Source: Lethocerus indicus
Lineage: Eukaryota; Arthropoda; Insecta; Hemiptera; Belostomatidae
DNA: 64,000 nt
Assembly: GCA_019843655.1 (NCBI GenBank)
Contig: JACDQD010000103.1
Span: 11,035,501-11,099,500 of the forward strand
Reading direction: 5' to 3'
The translations under genes and the position numbers were made by a program. The notes under the pieces were generated by a model that searched no databases, had not been told where the DNA came from, and saw nothing but the letters and a program-made list of their open reading frames with translations. Positions 49,530-60,897 of the stretch are shown here, one piece after another. How positions within the stretch are numbered: position 1 is the stretch's first letter; every line of letters begins with the position of its first letter.

Positions 49530-51402
49530 AAAAATAACTGTAATCACTGAGAAGTAAATGTTTGGAGCAGTTGTACTGAATGCCATTAAAATAGAATTTA
49601 ACTATAAATTAGCTATGTATTTAAAATATATAGGTGGATTTGAATTGAGTGAATCGCAAACTTCTGCAAAGATATTTATAGGAGTCTCAAATATACATTT
49701 AAAATATATTTAATCAGACAACTCCCCATAAACACTCTACACTATGTTGTTAGTTTTATTATTGCTTAACACATAATACAGTGAATTCATTTTCACAATA
49801 ATATATTCATTTTACGGGATTAGGATCCCGGCCTTGTAATACTATTGATAATATAAAAAGAAGGTAACAAGTGAATTAAAAACTTCCTTTTGGTAGGTGC
49901 GGTTTAATCAGCGACAATGGTCAGCCGAGGAGGTTTGGCGAGTAGTTAGTGTTCAGTGTTTCAGGCTGTATAAAATAAAGCTTCAATTACCAATTACTTT
50001 CCGTCCCGGTGGACAACATCTCCGGTGGCATCTCGCCTCCAATCTCACTAATTCAACGACACTATCTCAAGCAGAATCTTAGGGAGTTGAGAGAGACGGA
50101 AGAACTGCTGTATTCTCAACCTCAAGAGTTCTACCGAACCAAATTCGTTTTATAAATAGCCTATACAAAGAAACCGGAATATAAACGGACATATTGTTGC
50201 GAATTCCTTTGCTGATTGAATAAAAACATATATCGGTGATATACATGGGTACTATTAAATTCAAATGTATGGTTATGTTTATTATTGGACAATACAAGAA
50301 TAGTAAGAAATAAATAGTGCTAACCTAGAGTACAGCATTTGAAATATAAATTCAATAGTACCAAAGGACAATGTACAAGAGGTTGTAAAGACTGTCGTAA
50401 CATGATATAATCTTAATGGCGTCATGACTTGTACGAATTTGTCATTTACTTTCACTTGCCTACAAGAACAAAAGTTGCTTATTCTTGAATTTCAATATAA
50501 ATATTTCTATTCATTATTCATATCGTATTAATTCATCACAACCGCCATAGGACAGGTCCTACTGGATAGTTGGAAGGGCTGGTTTATTATTACCGACACT
50601 AATTATTATTGAAAAATATTTGGAACAGTATTGATATTAAATAAAATAAATTGAATTAAATATTAAAGGAATTTAGTATTAAATGCAGTAAAAATTCAGT
50701 ATCAAATAAGGTCAGAAAGAGTAAACATCCCTGTGTAATTTCGTAATAAGTCAAAAAAGAGAAGGTAAGAACATTGTACATTACATAATTCCACCATCCT
50801 ATTACAGGTCTGTAGATTTAAACACGGCAGATAACGAGATTTGGATTGCACAACATTATATAGAGGAACAGGGAAGGCGACGGTTTCGTGTGCCGCTATT
50901 ACGCCATACTATAAAACGAAATAAGAAAAATGAGAGGAAGAAACCGACTTTATGAAAGATTTCCAATTCAGTTTAAGGCTAAGAATTTGTAATTACTAAT
51001 TTCTTAGATATAACTGGTATTTGATCAAACAGAACTGATTACAAAATAAATCCACAGTTAAAAGGAAATGGTAAGTTCTTTAAAACAGAATTTTAAAATA
51101 GCCCTTTAGTACAGCTCCGGCTACTAAATACAGGTTTTAATTTGGATTAACCTTTTAAAACGCGACCTCCCCCTGCCCCCTCGTAGAAATCCAAATTTTA
51201 AGTGGGAGGTCGGAAAGGGCGTGACGTGCTTTCCAGATTATGAGAGAGAGCAGAGAGTCAACAGCCTGCCGGAAAAGACCTTAGGGACGTGGTCGGGGTA
51301 TGGTGAGGTGGGCCGGGGGATCAATCGCAACTTTTAATTGCATAACTTTCAAAACTTTCAACCTTCTTATTAAGGTAATCAACACGTTCCCGGCATTAGA
51401 GC
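49530..51402. other. AT-rich non-coding DNA
   Basis: Mostly AT-rich. A plus-strand acceptor-like string ends near 50810 (pyrimidine-rich, ending TTACAG), but no exon with a paired donor is apparent. No gene was recognised. Confidence 0.45.
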
Positions 51403-51422
51403 GGGACAGGGGGAGGGGGGGG
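51403..51422 (+). other. G-quadruplex motif
   Basis: G runs of 3, 5 and 8; the 8-G run can supply two triads, giving four triads with short loops. Confidence 0.5.
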
Positions 51423-54400
51423 AGACGGTGCCGAGAAGACGTACCCGAAACCGCCGCCCGACGACCGCTTCCAATATTGCGCGTCCCGCTGGGGAGGTCT
51501 CCCAACTTTCTACAGGGAAGTTTTAAAACTTCCCCCGCCCCCGGATATTTCCCGAAAGCCGGAAGGCAAATGTACATTCGGAAGTGGCTGGCCGAAAGTG
51601 GTTCGGCAGTAACAAGTTACGTGGAGGACGCAGAGCGTTCAGGATGATGTGAGGCGCAATGTCCTGAGACATGGATAGTCCCTCACTGATATGAGGGGAA
51701 ATACATGATCCACTCGTTATCTCTGCTTCATTCTATATACATTTCATACTGATACTGATATTCAAAATTTGGATAATTTCTAGAACTAATATTTTCAGCT
51801 ACAACAACCGATTTAATTATAATCAGTTGGCATTCGCAATTGATATCGTGTTAAGGTCCATAACCATGTCAATCTATAAATTCAGTTCATAATCGATATT
51901 TGTTATAATAAATGAGAAAGTAAATTCCCGGAATGACTACTCAATTACCTCACCCTATGAGTGACGTCCAAGTCTAAAAATATGGTTGCATCTTTCAGAA
52001 AAAAACACGTCTAAAGTGGACTAATCAATTAACTTAGATATTGTTCCGGACTTCACATTAATAGTCCGTGCTCGTAGGGTAAACAAATAATAAATACATT
52101 GTTGGCGACTAATTTACATCCGGTAGGGTGGGATTAAGCCTCGGCTGTAGGCCAATTAAGAACCCGATCACGTCTACCCCGTGCAGGTGTAAAGTCGGCA
52201 CAGGTGAAAAAGGAAACCCGGAAGGAAGAGAAAGGCCTAAGAACGAGCGGTTGACTCGTTATAATGGTATCACTTCCGGCCCGGATGTGGCCGCAGCTCG
52301 CACTACTGGCGTACACACACACACATACCCACGGCCCAGTTTTTATCTTCCGAGCACGTCATCCCACAGGAGGAGACCCCGGTTTCCTCTACCGGTCAAA
52401 ACTTAATTGGTTTCCTTCGTCGGGTTTCAACTCCAGTCTAGACCAGCTCTAAACAAGAATTTCAACGGTCCCCCGCCAGATTAATTCAGAGGGACAATCG
52501 GTGGTGACCGACAATTATATTTCGTGTATTATTTATTTCAGATATGAACGAAATTGTCCTAAATAGAATTGGAAAAAATAACGGACGCTATAATGCCGAC
52601 CCGTCATTAGAAAATTACGATCGTATACACTGCTGAATATTTCCATCTCTACGGTGTTTTGTTAGGAATATCACGACTAATGGGATCGTCTGTCACCATT
52701 CCCTTGTTTGGTCCTACGCTGGACAGGTTTTTCTTTATCGCCAATTTCAGTAGTTTTTCGCGAGCAATCCGAAAAATTACTTTTCTCCACATCATTTTTT
52801 TATTGTCCCTTTTTTAAAGATTTATATAAGGATTTATTTGTTAGTTATTTATTTATACAAGCTCTATTGAGTGTCCCGCGGTGAATTATTTTATATTGAA
52901 AGTCTGCATGGAATACAGCAATAAAATGTAATGTCTCCTTCTTGGCAATAAAGATTGAACAAGCAAATGTGTTATCCCTACAATAGTTGTCGAATGGAAG
53001 CGATTTGTATGCAGTACCTCCGCTTTGAACATTGAAAATGAATTGGTCGGATCACATTTCGCGTTTGAACTGTGCCATATATAAGACCGATCCGGGAACG
53101 CTATCGAATTCTCTTGTATTTCACCGGCTGGCGGAAGATTGGAAAACTCGCCAAGATTCGAAACATACAACGGGAGAAAAGGAAAGCACGGGAATCGGAC
53201 ACGCGAAGAGTGTTTGAACTGGGGTTGAATTTTGAAAGTGTTTGATCAATTTCAAACTCCGATGAAGGGTTCTCGGTTGTGATGGTTCAAAAATTGGGTC
53301 AAAACCACAGAACAATTGTACGATTTCAATGATGTACTACAAATTGTACTATCTGAAAATATTCAAAATAGAATTACGTAGACATCACATATTCCCACTG
53401 AATAAGGAAACTCTTAGCAGGTTTGTCAGATTTATACTTAAGTTCACTATGTAAATTTATTATTGTAAATTAATATCTTTATAGCCGTCCATCTAGCATT
53501 GAGAAACTAGAATTGTTTCAATACGATATATCTGCATTAGGAACAACATTTTGTGATATATTTAGGTTGAATAATATATGAGCCAAGTTCTGAGGTTAAT
53601 CACGGTGTTCTTTATTATACTAACGTTAAATTAAATTTAGACAGATACTCGGGAACTTTTATTCTCTCGATTAGAAACCACTGACATAGTTTGACCGGAG
53701 TGCAAACCAAGTTTACAAATTGAAGTCTTGTTGTTGCGGAAGGAATGCGACCGTCTCTTTGTCGATGCAACGGGGGCCCTCGGCAGAGTTACACCACAGG
53801 GGGGGGGGGTAAAGCGCAGTGAAGAAGAAAAAGAAGAACGTGACGAGGAGGAGAGACGAAGGAAAGGGCCCTTTTGAGGCGCCAAGGGCCGGAAAAGAAA
53901 CTGTAAGAGGACACACTGACGATGATAAAGGCTCAATGATCAAAGTGCTGAAACTCCTCCCTCTTTCGATTCGAACTCGGCGGAGAAATCCGTTGAAAGT
54001 GGGCCACGTCCAGTGAAAAACATTCGGTCAAAACAGTGGAGCATGTACACATTGCAAGTTAAGCCTTAGTACTTTGAAAAGGCTTGCTTAAAACATTTTA
54101 TGTAATGATGTATCAACTACTTCCGACAATAACCAAACTTAATTATAAAGAATTATACAAAGAAGAAATGTAATGTTTAAGGTATACGTTAAATAATCAT
54201 AAATGTAATGATGGCGCAAATGGGGTATTGAAAATAGCTATTAAAGTAAACAAAGAATTCTGACTCATTCAATAGTTGTCGTCACGGTCATTAACCATAT
54301 CGGACAGTTGCCGACAGAATAAGATACGCCATTAACAACTGCGAACGCGGATAAATAGGGAACGACACCGGCAGTTTATAGGCAGGCAGCCCACGGGCCC

Positions 54401-55675
54401 CGGCCTGTGTTCAATGGGCCGCTGAATGTTTGATCAATGCCGAGGAGGCATACGTGAAACCCGGCACAAAATATGGGGGCAATGAAGCCAACAATAATGC
54501 CAGCTCCGTCTCGCTTCCGAATTCTGGCCGGCTTTGGAGGCCAATTTTGGAACAAAAAGAAAGTTTCGTTTTGATCCCGCCGATTGATGGAATTAAACTC
54601 CGGGACATTATTGGATTCCCGGCGGCCTAATTTCACGACAGACCGAATTATTATGAAACATTCGTTATAGAAGTGTACGGCATGGCCGTAATATGTTTAA
54701 GTGCGGCTATACGTTTTCAGATAATCATATATAACAGTCCGAACTTCAACGTAGCGGTGGGGGAAGGGGGAGGGGACACTCGTTAACGTACTGTTATACA
54801 AATTAGGCCCGCAATGAAGTACATTACGTTAATTGGATCCAGTTAACTCGTCGGTGCCGATATCACGGCGTTACACCTCTAGAGTACAATCACAAGGATT
54901 AGTTTTTACTTATTTCGCTAAATCTGTTAGCTAACTTCATTGTGATAACTAATTCATATAACTCATATAATTCATATTCGAATACAAATTTGAAAAATTA
55001 TCATTTCGGCAAGGTTTTATCTACTTGACCGTAAAGTAGACCAATTTCGGCTTCTCTCCACCACCAGTATAAAGTACCACCGATTAAAAAATAACAGAAC
55101 TGATCAATATTGGCGGTATGACAGGGATAAATCCTCGTATCTCCGCCTCTCAATTCACGTTTCCTCCGCATCCATTAGCTGATTGCTAACAGAGAGGAGC
55201 GCTCGCTCGGCTCGTTCGTCGGGGGCTATCGGACACGCGAGGCACTGTCCAATGAGCGGGTCAATAAAAAATTGACAGCTCCCTGTCCGGCATATCAAGT
55301 GCGGTCTCCAAACTAGACGCAGACGTGTCTAGGGGAGGATGCGGCGGTGGTGGTGAAGAATGCAAGAGATGAGCTCGGCTATTATCCAGCCTCCATTGTC
55401 TCGGACCGACTTGAGCTCCGTACGGGATTAACAATTACAACGTATAATTAATTCTTTGTATTGCTGGAAGGCAAGAGTGGATATTGGCAATAAACTTGGA
55501 ACGAATAAGAAATCATATTCAGTATAATAACTGCATAAGAAGTTAAAAAGAGAAAAAATTGTGTTGTCGCCATACTGTTGGAATACATCGGAATATTTAA
55601 GGGGAAAGATGGATTACATATTTTTTTAAATATAATTTCCGGACTGAATTCGAGGGAGCTATTAGATTAAGGGGG
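51423..55675. other. Non-coding mosaic
   Basis: A six-unit AC microsatellite lies at 52313-52325. GC-rich islands are at 51170-51640, 52120-52400, 53740-53900, 54360-54640 and 55130-55430. A run of 11 G (53799-53809) precedes a purine tract (53818-53868). Frames over the tracts are K/R/E-rich by-products. No gene was recognised. Confidence 0.45.
52313..52325. repeat. (AC)n microsatellite
   Basis: Six and a half AC units within a GC-rich island. Confidence 0.8.
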
Positions 55676-55694
55676 ATGCTGTGGTACACAGCAT
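55676..55694. repeat. Hairpin: 8-bp arms ATGCTGTG/CACAGCAT
   Basis: Perfect 8-bp arms with a 3-base loop, about 60 bp before the open frame at 55758. Confidence 0.75.
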
Positions 55695-55757
55695 GAACAT
55701 GACTTTCGGTCTCGCAGACATAGGCTGTGGGGTGGAGGGGGCAGGGGGGAGGATTGA

Positions 55758-55997
55758 GGCAGTGTGCTCAATGAGGCGGCGGACGGGGCCACCGAGCGGT
55801 TAACGACCGGAACACTCCACTATAATAGTTTATCTTGTGAACAGTCCAGACGGACTATTGCCAAACGCAAACAGTCCGCCGTTGAGAAACTCAACGGACA
55901 GTACACGCCATACGAGCGACAATTGCTCATTAATGCAATCCATCGAATTATCGTCGAGTTAGCAAAATTAGCAAAAAAAAGGAACAGTTTTGGAAAG
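55758..55997 (+). other. Open frame ending at a good donor; unproven exon candidate
   Basis: An 80-codon open segment reads like a protein in places, with a basic, helix-prone C-terminal half (for example ERQLLINAIHRIIVELAKL). It ends at AAG-GTGAAT (55997/55998), a plausible 5' splice site. A possible but mediocre acceptor (pyrimidine-poor, ending CGCAG) lies near 55710, and an in-frame stop falls at 55755-55757, so exon inclusion from there would be interrupted. I do not recognise a family. A hairpin with arms CCGTTGAG/CTCAACGG sits inside it (55879-55897). Chance remains likely. Confidence 0.1.
55879..55897. repeat. Hairpin: 8-bp arms CCGTTGAG/CTCAACGG
   Basis: Perfect arms with a 3-base loop; the second tight hairpin within 220 bp. 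Confidence 0.75.
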
Positions 55998-58912
55998 GTG
56001 AATGTCATCCTCTATACTGGATGAAGGAGTCCACAATTGTTGATCATAGAGTTACTAATTTATCAAGTACTATTTGCATCACTATTTCTATAATTTATTA
56101 TCATCATTCTTATTGGCCGTACTAAAAGTTATTGATAGTCATTTAGTCATTGACTCAAAGTCACAGGCTAGTTTAATACTAGAGCGTTACATTTTATTTT
56201 ATAACATATTCTGGAGTATAAAGACACGAATGTATTAGCAGTTTGATAAAGTTTAAATTGATGGAGTTTTGAAGCGCGAATTTTATACTTCGTCCTCGAA
56301 AGGCATGTGAAGAGACATGTGAAACAACCGACTATTATTGCGGGCTAGGTTGTGACGCCCTTATTATGAAACGTCGGGGGTAAATTCAAGATTAATGCGA
56401 GACCTACCCCGCATAAGAGGAGTATTACTCCTTCTACCCTAGAGGAGCACTACTAGTTGAGCTCGGGGAGTCCAATGAGTGAGTACTAGGAATACAGCCC
56501 AAAACTTAAGCCCGTATATAACAAGCTCATTATGTCTCAACGCCGTCTCAGTCGCCGCTCAGTAGAAACTTAATAAGAAGCTTAGGGGAGGAGCCTACAC
56601 AGAAACATGAGTCTCCGAGTTTAATACAACAGTGATGAAACTGAAGAACGGGAGAACGAGAGTGAGCCCCTATTTAGAAGCGGCACTCGCAATCATACCG
56701 GACTGAAAGGGAAAGCCAATCTCGAATGGTGATAAAAAATATACCCTTGAGTATATTAAGGATATTGGAATTGTTGAAACGTTTTAACTGCATAGTGACA
56801 ATGCAAACAGGATGCCCTATCACCTAAACGTGATGAAGAAAGGCCGAAGCCTGTCTAAGTAGGATCGAATCAGCGAGTGGCGACATAGGAGTGATGATAT
56901 ATTCCTTAAGATATTACATGCAACTTAGCATATCATTCCTAACATCCAACAGATACAGTTCACTATGGCAATTGTTACATTCACCAGGAAAGAACGGCAT
57001 ATCAACAGGTATGGCTGATGACCCTGCTCTGTACTGCTTATAATGCAGAAAAAAAGGATCAACATTAATTGGGGGCCGGTATAGTGATTTAAATGCAATA
57101 CAAAATACCTTAAAATTCAAATTCTAGAGAATTGAAATAGAGAGAGAGAGAAAAAAGAGTTAAATAGAGAGAGAAGGGGGAAAATAAAATAGTAGAAAGC
57201 AAGAAGGCCCCATTACAGTGAAAGGAGCATAAGGCGGAATAAAACTTTATTCACAGGCAATCTTCGTGAAGAATTGTAAGCTCCTTAGTAAGAGCTGACT
57301 AGTAACAACAGTAAAATTACCCTCCCTCATCCAGTATTCAATAGAGAGTAGATTTGAACACCCATCGTATTGTATCAGAAGGCTTCTCATTGGGAACTAT
57401 GGAATCTTGAACTGAAAGTGGGGAAAAAGTTTAATTTTAATTAATCCCGCTTCAAATGCTCACAAACATGCGAAAATTCTAATTTTAATTTTATAAGAAT
57501 TTGCACTCCACAAGTAAAATTAAAGAAAGGATACAACAACAATATTTTATAACACAAGTTTTAATCAAGTTTTGCACTTGCTCCGCTTATTGCTCTCTGT
57601 TTTTGAGTTAGACTTAATTTAATTTGAAACAAATTAGAATTGAAAGAAAGTAATAATTATTATGGACTTGGAATAAGTTTTTGCAAACTTCAAATCAAAT
57701 CGTCAGATCAGTAAAAAGCAAATATATATTGAAATCTTATTGATTATGCCCAAGACATATTGTTATAGCTTAAAACTCGTGAAAAAGTAATTCATCCTGA
57801 ATTGTTGAGGCTATTGAAACGGTTGGTGGTCTTGGGCGGACTTGATAACACGTCATTGGCTACCCAGCTCTATCCTGGTGGTAGTATCACTAGAATTGTC
57901 ACTATGGTCCCGCGTTTTACCTTCTTAATTAGACGCGCGTTTTCATGTTTTTATCTTTGTATTACATTTGCACAGTTAATACAAGGCATATTTACGCGGC
58001 AATTGTTTGGAATGTCATGCATTAATCTCGCGATCTCCAAATCCACACTTGCTTATATTCAGTGGAAGTGACACTATATTTTTATGTTTCTATTTATTTG
58101 TTTGTTAACCTAAACAGGTCTACAATGTGAACATAGAGCCATCATATTCTAAGTGTTAATATTTAGAACAAATATTTTGTCATTCTGACAAAAAACCCCG
58201 AAACTCCGAAGCAGAACTTATTGCTTGAATGGAATCCTTTAAGTTGCCGAACTACGTTTTGGCGGGCACATTTTTCAAGGCACGAAGTTGGCACCGGGAT
58301 TTCTTCGAGGCTTCTAAAGCGACGCTAAGCCTCGGGCGTCACTACGCACCCGGCAGATGACGCATCTCGATGTCCCAACTACGCACAGAGATAAAGTGCC
58401 CGGCTTTAGCGCAAGCCTTATATCCAGGGGCTGGGGTAGGGAATGCCACCACCCTTAAACCCCTCACTTCACCCTCTGTCTTCATTCGAATCATCACTCG
58501 AGTCGCCAATTCCAATTTCAGCTACTATTAAGTCGGTATATGTATAGCACCGGTCTATAACATCTAGAAACTGGTTTAACGAACTTTTTTAATAAGAATC
58601 AGGAAAAAATAGATTCAAAATAACAACACTCGCACCTTTTTTTGGCTGCTACACCATAGTTGCTGGAATTAAGAATTGTTTAAGTCGATTTACTCTAACT
58701 GTACTCTTACTTATTGATTATGATATTGGAAGAAAATTTTGGAGTATTGGAAATTATTTTTACTGACTATAGAATTCACTAACTAGCCTATTAACTAATT
58801 TAAAACTGGCATCGTAGACATAAATGATATATCAAATAAATTATGTATGTCTATGTTTAACGTATTTAGTACAGAGGACATATTAAGTCAAAACCCTAAG
58901 CAGAATAACCGA
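55998..58912. other. Non-coding; two AG runs and an unusual mixed-composition stretch
   Basis: Positions 56340-56900 have even base use and little of the AT/GC alternation seen elsewhere, with short inverted repeats such as AGGAGTA-T-TACTCCT (near 56419). AG runs lie at 57139-57150 and 57166-57174. An open frame upstream of and through 57802-58071 reads smoothly for about 45 codons but has no family resemblance. A GC-rich island lies at 58240-58460. Confidence 0.4.
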
Positions 58913-59014
58913 CACGTGAGATGTGAGGAATGTATGTAACGTATTGTGATGTCATTTCAGTAATGAATAAATTAGATTTGGGTCAAATAACAACCACGTG
59001 CATAGCAACACGTG
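58913..59014. promoter_or_regulatory. Cluster of three CACGTG E-boxes
   Basis: CACGTG occurs at 58913-58918, 58995-59000 and 59009-59014. The last two are spaced eight bases apart (start-to-start 14 bp). Such clusters are bound by bHLH, including bHLH-PAS, dimers. The function here is inference only. Confidence 0.35.
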
Positions 59015-60817
59015 CGTCTGTATATATCCTTCATATATATTATGATAAAAACTTTTTTCGGGTAACCGATTTTATGTTCTAAATAATTTTGTGCAAGTAA
59101 AAGTTGGTGGGTGGCTATAAAAGCTGTAGGGGGTGGATGGTGGATATGCCGATAAGTTGTCCCCCGCCTCCGTCCCCCTTAAGATTTGGCAAGATTGATG
59201 ATTGAGCCACTTATGTAAAGCCGAAATTTACATAGTTGATGCCTAACCACAACTCAACCCCCGTGGCCAGCCCTAAGGAAGAAACGGTGGGGTTGCTCCT
59301 CCTGCAGCCCCCCTCCCACGAAGAAGATATTATCTGTCGTTCGTTACTACCATAAGTTGTTTCTGTTTCGTTCGGCAACGCTTTGAATCGCTTAAGGCAA
59401 GGAACAGGTCCTGTTTTATGCTTCAATTTAGAGAATTGGATAAACGATTGCAAAAAAAATATCGATATATAAGTAATTTTATATGAATGTTAACGCCATT
59501 AAATAATCACTGCGTATAACAGAATAGTTGTATGTTGTTTTCACTTTCTTGGGTTATGCCATTAAATGGCAATAATATACTGTTTTAACTGCCCCAATTC
59601 GCATTCTCGGTTAGATTATCAGAAATTTACATATTCCATTAGTGGGAAGACACCGCACTGAGACTCCCTGGAATTGAGTTTTTAAATTTTTCATGCGGAA
59701 ATATTGTTTTTAATTCAATCGTGTGTTCATTGGGCGGGTCCACAAAAGGGGTTGGAAAACTGTATTAAAACCGAAAAGTGAATATACAGGGAAGAGATAC
59801 TGGGTTTGTTGGCCCAATAAAAAGTGAGCTTATCCTCGAACGGCAAAAAACGTGTATTTCTCTCACCTAGTTCAGCCGACCGATTGTTAACTGTGTTTAT
59901 TTAACTAGAAACTTTCATCGCGGACAATTTTTTTTCGTCCCGGTGTTTATTACTTCCCCAGATTTAATTAAATTGGATGTAACGTTTGGACCCTTACGGT
60001 GGTTCCCTCCACCGAACTAAAAGCAGAATGGAATTTTCATTCGAAGGAAGGTACATGTTTTGAGTATGACCTGCAGTCGAGGCTTCCAGATTATCCAAAA
60101 TTGAATGAAAAAGAAAACAGAGTATGAGTATTATTTACATACATGTTCACTAGATAACACTCGAGATGTTACGATTTTAAATTAGAGCAGTGTAGTGATA
60201 TTCGTAAAAGGATGTTCCTAAGGTGAAATGCGTACTTTTCTTTCCATAAAATGCGCTTCTATTTCCAAACTTAACAGGTTTAATACATTTATGAAAAAGT
60301 AAATACAATAATTACCAGAAAATATTACTTTTCTGCTTCGAATTCTGAAGAATTATACAGATACATATTTTCGCTTTTGCCGCCACATCCCTTTATGGTT
60401 GAACTAAAATTACATGTGGCTTTTATTTTTTGTTACACGAAAGGTAAATTTTGTCGCTGACAATCTCTCCTCAGATTAAGGCAAAAATCCCGGGGGAGTA
60501 AGAGGAGAAAGAAAAAAAAATTAAAAGCAGATGGAAAGCGGGAGGGTGGAGGACTTCATCCCCAAATGGAATACATAATGGGCCGGGGAACGAGGAACGT
60601 TTAAGGACTTTAAAATTTTAATGCCTGACCAGAGCTGAGCCACTACTGCGAGAATGAGAGCTATCGCTTCCGTAACATTTCGCCCTAAGGGGAAAGTAAT
60701 CCGAAATTATCTCCAATTTTCCAATGTTGATATATTCTCACGCTTTCACACCCTTCAAATAATAGCGGTAAATATTTAGAATGCAGAACATTTTAGACAA
60801 TGAAGAAATATATCTGA
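59015..60817. other. Non-coding; DRE-like palindrome and purine tract
   Basis: TATCGATA (DREF-type element) lies at 59460-59467. A GC-rich piece is at 59130-59330. Positions 60491-60554 are almost pure purine on the plus strand. No gene was recognised. Confidence 0.45.
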
Positions 60818-60897
60818 ACTTACCTTGAATATCTTGGGTATATGAATGTACAATCATGAAATCACGTTACTCACCTGAAACAAATAAAATGTATTAG
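60818..60897 (-). other. Recursive splice site (ratchet point) A with 51-nt cryptic exon
   Basis: On the minus strand the order is a CTAAT branch motif (branch A at 60894), a T-rich tract, CAG at 60877-60875, then GTGAGT at 60874-60869 with no exon between. The branch-to-AG distance is 19 nt. A second strong donor, GTAAGT, lies at 60823-60818, defining a 51-nt cryptic exon (60824-60874). That exon has a stop in all three frames, so its inclusion would be disruptive. This matches the Drosophila design in which a short downstream cryptic exon defines the ratchet point before the regenerated donor is used. It is the most upstream of the three in the inferred transcript, 11.4 kb before site B. 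It has the best donor consensus of the three. Confidence 0.62.
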
